Below are positions 18,164-24,882 of a DNA stretch of 59,658 nucleotides, piece after piece. The translations under genes were made by a program, and so were the position numbers. The notes under the pieces are model-generated. The model saw only the letters and a list, made by a program, of their open reading frames with translations, had not been told where the DNA came from and ran no database searches. Source of the stretch: Gimesia sp. (lineage in GTDB: Bacteria > Planctomycetota > Planctomycetia > Planctomycetales > Planctomycetaceae); contig PAJV01000017.1 of the NCBI GenBank assembly GCA_002706765.1, positions 1 to 59,658 on the forward strand, given 5' to 3'. Position 1 is the first letter of the stretch; each line of letters opens with the position of its first letter.

Positions 18164-18631
18164 TTACGTGTTATTGTTAGCTTGCTCGCGAAGTTGTGAT
18201 CGGATTTCCATCAGGATTCGTCCCAGCATGTTCTTGCCACTGCTGTCTCCACCATCACCCCAGTAACTGTCGTTTGTAGTATGTTCTACAATTTTTCGCT
18301 CACCTGTTGAAAGCAGGAGCATGCGCAGTTCCTCATATTGTGCAAATTTACTGAGCACGGCGGTCCGCATGACGGCGACTTTTACTGACTCCCAGTCTTT
18401 TCGAAGCGGCCGTTTACGATCACGACCCATCCGCGCGGCCTGCATGGGAGATGGCTCTTTACGAATTGCTTCCCGATGCTGCGCCTCGGTGAATTTCTGT
18501 GCCTGAAAATAATGCTCCGAGGTCGGCCACCGTTTGCCATCTACCTGGATCGGATATTCAGCAAAGTTCGAGAATTCCCCATATGCTTCACTGACGCTGT
18601 AGAACAGAACGGGTTGATTAGCATCAGACAT
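18164..18631 (-). CDS. NADAR domain protein (YbiA-like)
   Basis: A 155-residue single-domain protein. Seen: the opening FYSVSEAYGEFSNFAEYP, the WPTSEHYFQAQKF block, and the end YWGDGGDSSGKNMLGRILMEIR, all standard for the NADAR/YbiA family. Family members cleave N-glycosidic bonds: some act on early riboflavin intermediates, and others remove ADP-ribose from guanine bases. It converges on kptA with a gap of 3 nt, so it is not in the NrtR operon, and no copy of the TAGTGT-N7-ACACTA operator is seen in its 160-bp upstream region. Genomic partnership with kptA and NAD genes supports an ADP-ribose role over riboflavin (inference). Confidence 0.9.
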   Translation of the reverse strand: MSDANQPVLFYSVSEAYGEFSNFAEYPIQVDGKRWPTSEHYFQAQKFTEAQHREAIRKEPSPMQAARMGRDRKRPLRKDWESVKVAVMRTAVLSKFAQYEELRMLLLSTGERKIVEHTTNDSYWGDGGDSSGKNMLGRILMEIRSQLREQANNNT

Positions 18632-18794
18632 GGGAATGTTCCTAATTGGAAGAGAGAGGGAAAAGTATAACTCTGTGTTTTTTTATTTTGGACAATCAGT
18701 GAAAATTCAGGTTCGGCTTTTCGAAATCTGTTTCATAAAATTCGGCTAAAATAAAAACAGTAAAGAGTTTAGTTGACTTGACCATGCTTGAAAG

Positions 18795-19067
18795 GTGACT
18801 GTTTTCTGTTTCAGCAGTAAAAAGACAGAAAAGCGAGCGATCCGGTTTGCCTGGATTGCTACACTGGCAGGAATCGCGATTGGTATCGTCATTTATCTCT
18901 GGTCAATCTCCACTGCCGAGGCTGCGGGAGGCACTGTGCGCGGTCATTGGGCGATCCCCTTTTTGACGCTGGTGATTCCGGTCATGTTGTGGGGTATATC
19001 GAAATTCAGTGGAAATGAATATAATGAGGCGGTTCAGTTATTTCACGAGATTGAGAACGAAGCATGA
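18795..19067 (+). CDS. Small two-helix membrane protein
   Basis: A 90-residue protein with two predicted membrane helices (about 17-36 and 53-69) and short charged ends. No family is recognised. The frame has no ATG near its beginning; GTG at 18795 is used, as an in-frame TGA lies two codons upstream, but there is no well-spaced ribosome binding site. It overlaps the next gene by 4 nt (ATGA), which argues that it is real and that the two work together. Divergent from the NADAR gene. Confidence 0.55.
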   Translation: MTVFCFSSKKTEKRAIRFAWIATLAGIAIGIVIYLWSISTAEAAGGTVRGHWAIPFLTLVIPVMLWGISKFSGNEYNEAVQLFHEIENEA

Positions 19068-19552
19068 CCTGCCTCTCACTGTATTATCATCGGCAACGGG
19101 GACCGCTCTGTCTGGTTCTGTACGGACTGGCGGTTGCGTTTTTTGTGATTGCCTGGTTTGTACGAACAGTGCCCCCTCAATCTTTTCTGAGCCTGATCTT
19201 CGCGCTGGCGGGGCTGGTGTTGTTAATCCTGGCGGCGGGTTTTCACCATCTGACGGTAGCTGATGAAATCGATCGCCTGCGGATCTGCTTTGGTCCACTC
19301 CCCCTGTTTCAACGCAGCGTGTTGTATGAGGATGTACTTCGTGCCGACGTGGATCGGACCACAATCTTCGAAGGCTGGGGAATCCATCTGAGCCCGCGCG
19401 GCGGCTGGGTCTGGAATCTCTGGGGCCGCGATTGTGTAACCTTTCAGATGAAGACCGGCACACTCCGTGTCGGCACCGATGATGCCGAGAACCTGGCTGC
19501 CTTCGTGAACAGCCGCGTAGAAGAATTTGGAGTGGATGCCAGGGATCGTTGA
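19064..19552 (+). CDS. Membrane protein with C-terminal soluble domain
   Basis: A 162-residue protein with two membrane helices (about 14-34 and 39-59) followed by about 100 soluble residues. The soluble part begins TVADEIDRLRICFGPLPLF and has an alternating pattern like a small PH-like beta domain, which is seen in other two-helix bacterial membrane proteins. I do not recognise a named family. Its ATG overlaps the stop of the upstream small membrane protein, so the two form an operon. A stop at 19552 lies 10 nt from the convergent zinc-ribbon gene. Confidence 0.65.
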   Translation: MTCLSLYYHRQRGPLCLVLYGLAVAFFVIAWFVRTVPPQSFLSLIFALAGLVLLILAAGFHHLTVADEIDRLRICFGPLPLFQRSVLYEDVLRADVDRTTIFEGWGIHLSPRGGWVWNLWGRDCVTFQMKTGTLRVGTDDAENLAAFVNSRVEEFGVDARDR

Positions 19553-19561
19553 CTGTCCGGC

Positions 19562-19987
19562 TTATTCATCGAACATCCATTTTTTACCGACGCTCATAAA
19601 AACACCCGCCATCACCAGGCCAGCGACAGGTCGGGATCTCTTGCCGTTGGGTTCATCTCCGGCGAAAAACATATAGATTGCTCCACCCAACATCGCTACA
19701 CCCAAAGCCATCGACAGCACACCGAACGTTTTTTTGACGATGCCTCCTGCCGAGATATTGAGCGATTTTCTGGGCGATGACTTTTTCTTTTTGGCTTTGA
19801 CCGCTTTTTTCTTCCGAGGCTGTGCAATCGGCTCTCCATAGTCGGCGGAAAGATCTTCAAATTCCTCTTCCACAGCGGGAACACGAATTTTGCTGCCACA
19901 GGACTTACACTTCAGGGTCTGTCCGGCCCGTTCGTCTTTGACTTTGTAGCTTTGAAAACATTCCTCACACTGTACCGATATCGTCAT
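19562..19987 (-). CDS. Zinc-ribbon membrane protein (MJ0042-like), small form
   Basis: A 141-residue protein. The N-terminus has a zinc ribbon with C7, C10, C27 and C30 (CEECFQSYKVKDERAG, LKCKSCGSKIRVP), then a lysine-rich linker (about 60-80) and two hydrophobic segments at about 95-113 and 122-137. The ribbon is nearly the same as that of the 678-residue protein at 46761-48797, so both likely share a partner or location. ATG 19987 is preferred over an in-frame start six codons upstream because GAGG lies eight bases before it. Function unknown; such planctomycete proteins are thought to be cytoplasmic-side sensors or scaffolds (inference). Confidence 0.7.
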   Translation of the reverse strand: MTISVQCEECFQSYKVKDERAGQTLKCKSCGSKIRVPAVEEEFEDLSADYGEPIAQPRKKKAVKAKKKKSSPRKSLNISAGGIVKKTFGVLSMALGVAMLGGAIYMFFAGDEPNGKRSRPVAGLVMAGVFMSVGKKWMFDE

Positions 19988-20085
19988 TAAGTCAACCTCA
20001 AGCAATATGATGTGAGCGAGCCACTTTTTATATACTGTCGTGAAGACCTTTTTACCGGAAAGGTTCAGTACATTCCAGCACTTTA

Positions 20086-20122
20086 TGAAAAAATCCCTCT
20101 ACCTGTCGTAGGGTAGAGGGAT
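20086..20122 (-). terminator. Rho-independent terminator
   Basis: A 12-bp perfect stem (AATCCCTCTACC on the plus strand at 20091-20102, its complement at 20111-20122) with an 8-nt loop. On the minus strand it is followed by a run of T (A-run at 20086-20092). It lies just downstream of the lipoprotein gene that ends at 20163 and probably ends the DUF1559-lipoprotein transcript. Confidence 0.85.
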
Positions 20123-20162
20123 TGCTGAATTCAGTATTTCTCTTTCTCTCTCATTCACACTC

Positions 20163-20654
20163 TTATTTCTTCAATGTGAAATCGTTAGTGGTAGCCTCTG
20201 TATTGACGACCGCGGTCAGCTTGGTTGCCGTGGGGCTGGAGTATTGGTCGGGCAGTAACTGTTTTGCCCCTTGTTCTTCGGCTTCAGCATCGGAAAGAAT
20301 TTCCGGCACTGCTGATCCATCCGGTAACACTAACTTTGTTATATAGACTCGGTAGTTGCCGGGCAGAGCTCCCTGGGAATCTTCGGGTGCTTGCCCTACC
20401 ATTTGAACCTGCAGGTCATAATTGCCTGCTTCATCGGTAAATCCATAGGCAATTTCTCCCCCCGCTTGATCTTGAGCGGGAATGTAATTAATCAATACAC
20501 CAGACAATGGTTCCCCGTCTAAAGTCACTTTGCCGGTCACCGGAACCAGCTTGGATACAAATTCCGGTTTTTCAGTGGGAGACCCACAGCCGGTCACATT
20601 GAATAACATGGGAGCCATTAAACAAAACAGGGATATACGAAGGAGACGTATCAT
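20163..20654 (-). CDS. Carboxypeptidase-regulatory-like lipoprotein
   Basis: A 163-residue secreted lipoprotein. Signal peptide with lipobox VTGC (Cys at about 23), then one beta-sandwich domain with VTGKVTLDGEPLSGVLINYIP and GFTDEAGNYDLQV, the pattern of carboxypeptidase-regulatory-like/transthyretin-fold domains very common in planctomycetes. It ends in ATTNDFTLKK, also common in that group. The gene sits 71 nt downstream of a DUF1559 gene on the same strand, a frequent pair in these bacteria. It is thought to be a surface or periplasmic structural partner of the pilin-like protein, though no role has been shown. Confidence 0.85.
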   Translation of the reverse strand: MIRLLRISLFCLMAPMLFNVTGCGSPTEKPEFVSKLVPVTGKVTLDGEPLSGVLINYIPAQDQAGGEIAYGFTDEAGNYDLQVQMVGQAPEDSQGALPGNYRVYITKLVLPDGSAVPEILSDAEAEEQGAKQLLPDQYSSPTATKLTAVVNTEATTNDFTLKK

Positions 20655-20725
20655 ATTGAAGCTTTCAGGAAAATAAATTCAATTGATGAGTGATACTTGC
20701 ACTGACAGGTAGAATGGAATTCAGG

Positions 20726-21700
20726 TTACCATTCACCGATTACATTTCCGTCCGTGATGAGGTCCAGATTTATTCGGATGCCGCGATCGGTATTGTCGCC
20801 CATAAATCGTACTGAGCCATCTCCTAATAAAACGTGGAGTCCGCCGACATGCGAACTGCCTGTTGAGTTCCAGTCTCCCAGCCATGGAGCAAAATCTCTG
20901 GATCCACCTGGATAACTGCCACTTTTTCGTACTGTCAGGTTTGGTGTGCCAAAGCCTAAGGTCAAACCGATTTGCGTATAACCTCTGCCACCCCAGTTCG
21001 CGTTGGCGCCATTTCCACAACAGGCCTGACGGGTCTCGGCCATCATGGCTGTATTCGACATGCCATCGGTGACATCACGGGGACGGCATTTACTGCCATC
21101 TTCAAACATGGTTTTTTCATCGGGGTCTCGTGTCGACCAGAGATTACATTCATTGTAAGAAAGCCGATAGACGATGAAATCATAATTGGTGCGATGTTCG
21201 TTCGAACCGCCGGGGAGCATGTAACTGCTGCTGACGGGAATACCCTGGGGACCAGGATCGGAAGGACAATTAAATATCACCATTCTCCGGTTCACGAGGT
21301 CCGCGTTGTGGGTAGAGCCACTACCGGGGAGTGGCGCACTTCCCGGACTGTAATCATCAAACGCGAGGCTGAAATTGAGCTGATTATACAGGGCACTTTG
21401 ATCCAAATAGGGGAGCAGTAGAACCAGCCCGTTACCATTCAAGGTGTTGCTGGCGGCAACTCCACTGGAACAGAGACCTTTGGCAACGGCGCTGGGGGGC
21501 AGTACAGTGTGTGTTTCCAGGTAATTGTGTAATGCCAGTCCCAGCTGTTTCATTTTATTGCGGCAGTCAGACCGACGGGCCGCTTCACGCGCCTGTTGAA
21601 CTGCGGGCAGCAGCAAGGCAATCAGAATTGCGATAATGGCGATCACGACCAGTAGCTCAATCAGCGTAAATCCCCGGCTGGATTTGTTTTGCATTCTCAT
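20726..21700 (-). CDS. DUF1559 prepilin-like protein
   Basis: A 324-residue protein with a type IV prepilin N-terminus: short basic leader, then [17 protein letters not shown], cleaved by prepilin peptidase, and a hydrophobic helix that leads into [16 protein letters not shown]. The rest is the DUF1559 domain, with H-x9-DG near the end (HVGGLHVLLGDG). Such pseudopilins are greatly expanded in planctomycetes; their job is not known but may concern fibres or macromolecule uptake. ATG 21700 has AGGAGA seven bases upstream. It forms a pair with the lipoprotein gene downstream. Confidence 0.92.
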   Translation of the reverse strand: MRMQNKSSRGFTLIELLVVIAIIAILIALLLPAVQQAREAARRSDCRNKMKQLGLALHNYLETHTVLPPSAVAKGLCSSGVAASNTLNGNGLVLLLPYLDQSALYNQLNFSLAFDDYSPGSAPLPGSGSTHNADLVNRRMVIFNCPSDPGPQGIPVSSSYMLPGGSNEHRTNYDFIVYRLSYNECNLWSTRDPDEKTMFEDGSKCRPRDVTDGMSNTAMMAETRQACCGNGANANWGGRGYTQIGLTLGFGTPNLTVRKSGSYPGGSRDFAPWLGDWNSTGSSHVGGLHVLLGDGSVRFMGDNTDRGIRINLDLITDGNVIGEW

Positions 21701-21902
21701 TGTGTTCTCTCCTCAGGTGGGAAGTCAGGAAGGATTGATGAGCGAGGCTCAATATAAATATGAAGGATGTTTATTATATAATACTAAATAAATGAAGTTA
21801 ATGTGTACAGAGGAGATTTCTGATGTGAAAAAGGGAAAATGCGGACAGGATTGGAGATGCGTTTTATCGCCGAAGTGAGATGAAATGAGTGAATTCAAAA
21901 AA

Positions 21903-21934
21903 AGCCCCGGAGTCGATTTCTCAGCTCCGGAGCT
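21903..21934 (-). terminator. Rho-independent terminator of the slipin gene
   Basis: A 10-bp stem with one G-T wobble (21903-21912 and 21925-21934, loop 12 nt) directly after the slipin stop on the minus strand, followed on that strand by a run of seven T (A-run at 21897-21903). Confidence 0.85.
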
Positions 21935-21957
21935 TTCTATTTAGAGGTAAACCCGGG

Positions 21958-23064
21958 TTAAAGCAGGTTTACCACACGGTCTGTCAAACCCTTCTCACCC
22001 AGGATGATGTTGAGTTTGTTCTCCGCAGCGACTTTTTCCAGGACTTCCAGTTCACGCAGACGCATCAGAACCGGGTTGTCCTGCAGCAGTTTGGCGGTAT
22101 TCACCTGACTGCGGATCGCCGCAGTTTCTTCGCGACGGGCAATCAGATTGGCCTCCGCTGCTTTTTTCGCTTCGGTGACCTTGTTCATCAGATCTTTCAT
22201 TTCGCCAGGCAGGATGACATCACGAATCCCCACCGATGCGATTTCCAGACCCAGTTCACCGGCACGACGTCGAAGATTTTCTTCGATGTCCTGTGCCAGC
22301 ACATCCTTCTCAGTCAGGAAGACATCCAGTTCCCGGGCACCTAACACGGCACGCAGAACCAGCTGCGTTTCGCGGTACAGTGCCTGCCGCACATCGTCTG
22401 TCTGTGAAGCCGCTTTGCGGGCATCGACTACCTTGTAAGTCACCACGGCGTTAATCCGCAATGTAACTTTGTCTGCAGTCATGATGTCCTGACCACTGAT
22501 ATCGACCATGGTTTCACGCAGGTCGTATTCTGCGATCAGCGCCTGGGACTGACCCAGCCAGAAGGCATACAGACCTGGTCCCAGCGTTTCCACAAAGCGA
22601 CCGTCAATGAACAGCACACCCACATGGTCACGTTCAACCGTGCACACATCCAGCAGACGCTGAGCAGCGACAGAACGCGCGATGATTTTCAGATCAATGT
22701 GCTCAAAGCATACTTTCCGCGCATCGACAATCTCAACCCGTACGTCTTTCAGGTCTGTCCAGAAAACATACTGACCAGGTGGCAGAATATGGTTGAATCG
22801 GTTGTCGATCCACACCAGTCCCCGTTCGTGGTCCTGCAGGTCCAGTACCAGCGCATGTTCTTGCAGCGACGCCGATTTGAAAATCAGGTCCAGCTTCTCG
22901 TGAATCAACAACGGAGCCCGCATGGATACGATGTCGACCTGAACGTCATCGAAGGGATTGAAAAACCAGTGCGTACCCGCGTTGAGGAGTCCCTGAAATT
23001 CACCATTCTTAAAGAACAGTCCCATTTCGTAACTGTGAATTTCATAGCGTTTGATACCGAACAT
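21958..23064 (-). CDS. Band 7/SPFH (slipin-like) protein with three N-terminal beta modules
   Basis: A 368-residue protein. About 195-310 is the SPFH domain (YDLRETMVDISGQDIMTADKVTLRINAVVTYKVVD, the ARELDVFLTEKDVL helix and GLEIASVGIRDVILPGEM), followed by a helical stretch (about 310-350) as in slipins. The first 190 residues hold three similar units of the form GL-x4-G-x-F-x5-PG-x-Y-x-FW-x-V-x-V at about 10-40, 72-110 and 134-165. No membrane helix is seen, so membrane contact may be through other parts. Start ATG 23064 has AGGAGG six bases upstream; the frame itself continues upstream. Single-gene transcript, bounded by terminators at both sides. Confidence 0.85.
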   Translation of the reverse strand: MFGIKRYEIHSYEMGLFFKNGEFQGLLNAGTHWFFNPFDDVQVDIVSMRAPLLIHEKLDLIFKSASLQEHALVLDLQDHERGLVWIDNRFNHILPPGQYVFWTDLKDVRVEIVDARKVCFEHIDLKIIARSVAAQRLLDVCTVERDHVGVLFIDGRFVETLGPGLYAFWLGQSQALIAEYDLRETMVDISGQDIMTADKVTLRINAVVTYKVVDARKAASQTDDVRQALYRETQLVLRAVLGARELDVFLTEKDVLAQDIEENLRRRAGELGLEIASVGIRDVILPGEMKDLMNKVTEAKKAAEANLIARREETAAIRSQVNTAKLLQDNPVLMRLRELEVLEKVAAENKLNIILGEKGLTDRVVNLL

Positions 23065-23137
23065 GACGACCTCCTCAGGGAATTTCCCTGGACCGAAAAC
23101 TCTGCTTAAACAATTGCGCAGAGACAATAAATAAAAA

Positions 23138-23155
23138 CGCGACGTCAGTGTCGCG
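23138..23155 (-). terminator. Terminator upstream of the slipin gene
   Basis: A perfect 6-bp GC stem (CGCGAC at 23138-23143, GTCGCG at 23150-23155) with a 6-nt loop, followed on the minus strand by five T (A-run 23133-23137) and more T-rich sequence. It would end a transcript that enters from the tRNA side, about 75 nt before the slipin ATG. Confidence 0.75.
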
Positions 23156-23530
23156 CACTGATTCAAACAGACACCTTTCGAAGACAGAGTGTTCGCCGAT
23201 CACACCGGCACTTCGCGGAGTACGCTTAAGCCGGCTTCTTCCGCCGCTTCCACATTGATTCACTCAGCCCGATTCCGACTGGGGACCTGGAGGAATCCCA
23301 GTGGAATCGACTTTGTTGCTCAACGTTTCCACGGTGAAAAAACGCCAGCGGTATCCACGTACTGCAAGGCGGTGCCTGGTGCTGCCTGAAACAACTTTCC
23401 CCAGGCGAACTGCAGGCAATTCACGCGGAGTCCCTCACTTCAGGCCGATCCAACGGACCTCTGTCTTCGTCCGGTTTCATTGGGTTAACGCTTTCAGCGT
23501 TCAAGAGAGAGCCGATCTCCGGCCAACTCT
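23156..23530 (-). ncRNA. Candidate structured non-coding RNA between tRNA and terminator
   Basis: A 375-nt stretch that codes for nothing convincing on either strand, lies directly downstream of the tRNA-like gene and ends in the terminator at 23138-23155. On the minus strand it can form several hairpins. The strongest is at 23270-23309: 7 bp, a one-base bulge, then 6 more bp. Smaller stems are at about 23207-23236 and 23494-23508. It does not show the GAGGAAAGTCC core of RNase P RNA or the ends of tmRNA. It may be a new small RNA, a long trailer of the tRNA transcript, or the 5' region of the slipin gene. Confidence 0.35.
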
Positions 23531-23603
23531 TCCTTGGAACAGGAATCGAACCTGTAACAGCCAGATTAACAGTCTGGTGCTCTACCAGTTGAGCTATCCT
23601 GGC
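23531..23603 (-). tRNA. tRNA-Asn(GTT)-like gene with a mismatched acceptor stem
   Basis: On the minus strand the D stem (GCTC/GAGC with the AACTGGTA loop), the anticodon arm (CCAGA-CTGTTAA-TCTGG, anticodon GTT), a 5-nt variable loop and the T arm (ACAGG-TTCGATT-CCTGT) are all perfect. The acceptor stem is not: GCCAGGA faces TCCAAGG, with pairs only at positions 2, 5, 6 and 7. No CCA is encoded. It could be a functional tRNA with an odd acceptor stem, a pseudo-tRNA, or a chimera of two tRNA halves. Identity as Asn rests on the anticodon. Confidence 0.75.
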
Positions 23604-23787
23604 ATTGTCATCATCCGGTTAGAACCCCGACACGGCACGTACAGCATCAAACCAGACACGGTGACCTGCACGCCGCTGGACGAACGACAGACAATGGTTC
23701 CTGCATAGACGCATTCTGAACAGCAAGGTTCAGTGATCTCTTAAAGAAAAAGCAGGATGGCAGTCAGAATAATCAAAGTAGGGCAGT
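23604..23787. other. Spacer between tRNA-like gene and TRAP operon
   Basis: No gene. It must contain the tRNA promoter and the end of the ectoine-TRAP transcript; I see no clear terminator hairpin in it. Confidence 0.4.
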
Positions 23788-24864
23788 TCAAGGTTTCTGT
23801 GACTGCTGCCGTTCATACTCTTTGATTGTTGCTTTGATTTCTTCCAGCAGCTGGCGACCATCTTCTCCGGTCATCTCGATGAACTGTTCACGGACGGGCT
23901 GGCTGGCCTCGCGAAAAGCGGCGCGGGCTTCCGGTGTGAGTTCGTCGACGATCTTCAGCTTGGGCCTGTTTTTGCGAATCAGATCCAGTCGTTCCCGGTT
24001 GAACTGCTTCTGGACATTCAGAATGTAGCCGTTCAAATCGGAGACAACGCCAAACACCAGTTTCTGTCGTTCTGGAGAGAGCGAGTTGAAAAAATATCGA
24101 TTGGTGACTGCCGTGGTAATGAAGGGCGCATGTCGGGCGAAGATCATCCAGTCGGTGACTTCATAAAAATTCATTTCCTGAATCGCGAAGACCGGATTTT
24201 CCTGGCCGTCGATCATATTGAGCTGCAGAGCCGAGTAAACTTCAGAGTAAGGCAGGGGAGTCGGGCTGGCACCATAGGCTTCATATGCAGCCAGTAACAG
24301 CGGCGTCGTCATGACCCGCATTTTCACCCCCTGAAAATCCTCGGGTGTCTGGATGTCTTTTTTCGTGGTCCAGACCTGCCAGCCTTCAGAAAAAATCGAA
24401 AGCAGTTTCAGATCTTTGCGGGCATAAAGTTCATCGAATGTTTCCTGCAGTTTCGGATCTTCATTGAGGACTTTATTATTGATTTCATCGTCATCGGAAA
24501 ACAGAAAGTGGAGCAGAAAGACCTGGACCTCCGGTATCAGTTTCCCCAGATGTCCCGGTGAAGCCATCGCAAACTGGATGACTTCCATATCGACGAGTTC
24601 GGTAATCTGGTCAGAGGTTCCCAGTGTTCCATAGGGATAAATCGTGACTTCGATTTTGCCTTCAGACCGTGTTTCAATCAGTTCCTTGAACTTCATGGCG
24701 TATTGATGTTGTACGCTGCCGATCGTTTCTTCAATGGCAAACCGCCACTGCACCACCGGTTCTTTAGTAGAAGCGGCGCTTTGTGACTCACAGCCAGCAG
24801 GCATTGTGAGACAGATCAGTAACCCGCATAACTGGAACATTTTGAGAGAGAGTGTGCTGTTCAT
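23788..24864 (-). CDS. TRAP transporter substrate-binding protein, ectoine type (TeaA/UehA-like)
   Basis: A 358-residue DctP-fold protein. The signal peptide ends in a lipobox-like MPAGC (Cys 25), so it is probably a lipoprotein and not free in the periplasm. From WRFAIEET at about 40 on, it follows the TeaA pattern: TLGTSDQITEL, QFAMASPGHLGKLIPEVQVF, MRVMTTPLL with R183, ASPTPLPYSEVYSALQ, and DGQENPVF with N223. The equivalent Arg and Asn in TeaA contact ectoine. The end matches too (FIEMTGEDGRQLLEEIKA). ATG 24864 is preferred to GTG 24873 because AGGTG lies seven bases upstream. Last gene of the run, 18 nt after the DctM gene. Confidence 0.9.
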   Translation of the reverse strand: MNSTLSLKMFQLCGLLICLTMPAGCESQSAASTKEPVVQWRFAIEETIGSVQHQYAMKFKELIETRSEGKIEVTIYPYGTLGTSDQITELVDMEVIQFAMASPGHLGKLIPEVQVFLLHFLFSDDDEINNKVLNEDPKLQETFDELYARKDLKLLSIFSEGWQVWTTKKDIQTPEDFQGVKMRVMTTPLLLAAYEAYGASPTPLPYSEVYSALQLNMIDGQENPVFAIQEMNFYEVTDWMIFARHAPFITTAVTNRYFFNSLSPERQKLVFGVVSDLNGYILNVQKQFNRERLDLIRKNRPKLKIVDELTPEARAAFREASQPVREQFIEMTGEDGRQLLEEIKATIKEYERQQSQKP

Positions 24865-24882
24865 CGTCGACACCTGTCTGAT

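Noticed and set aside
23156-23530. RNase P RNA or tmRNA between the tRNA and slipin genes.
   Set aside because: The conserved GAGGAAAGTCC and ACAGAAA-like cores and the tmRNA ends were looked for by eye and not found; it is kept only as an unknown RNA candidate.
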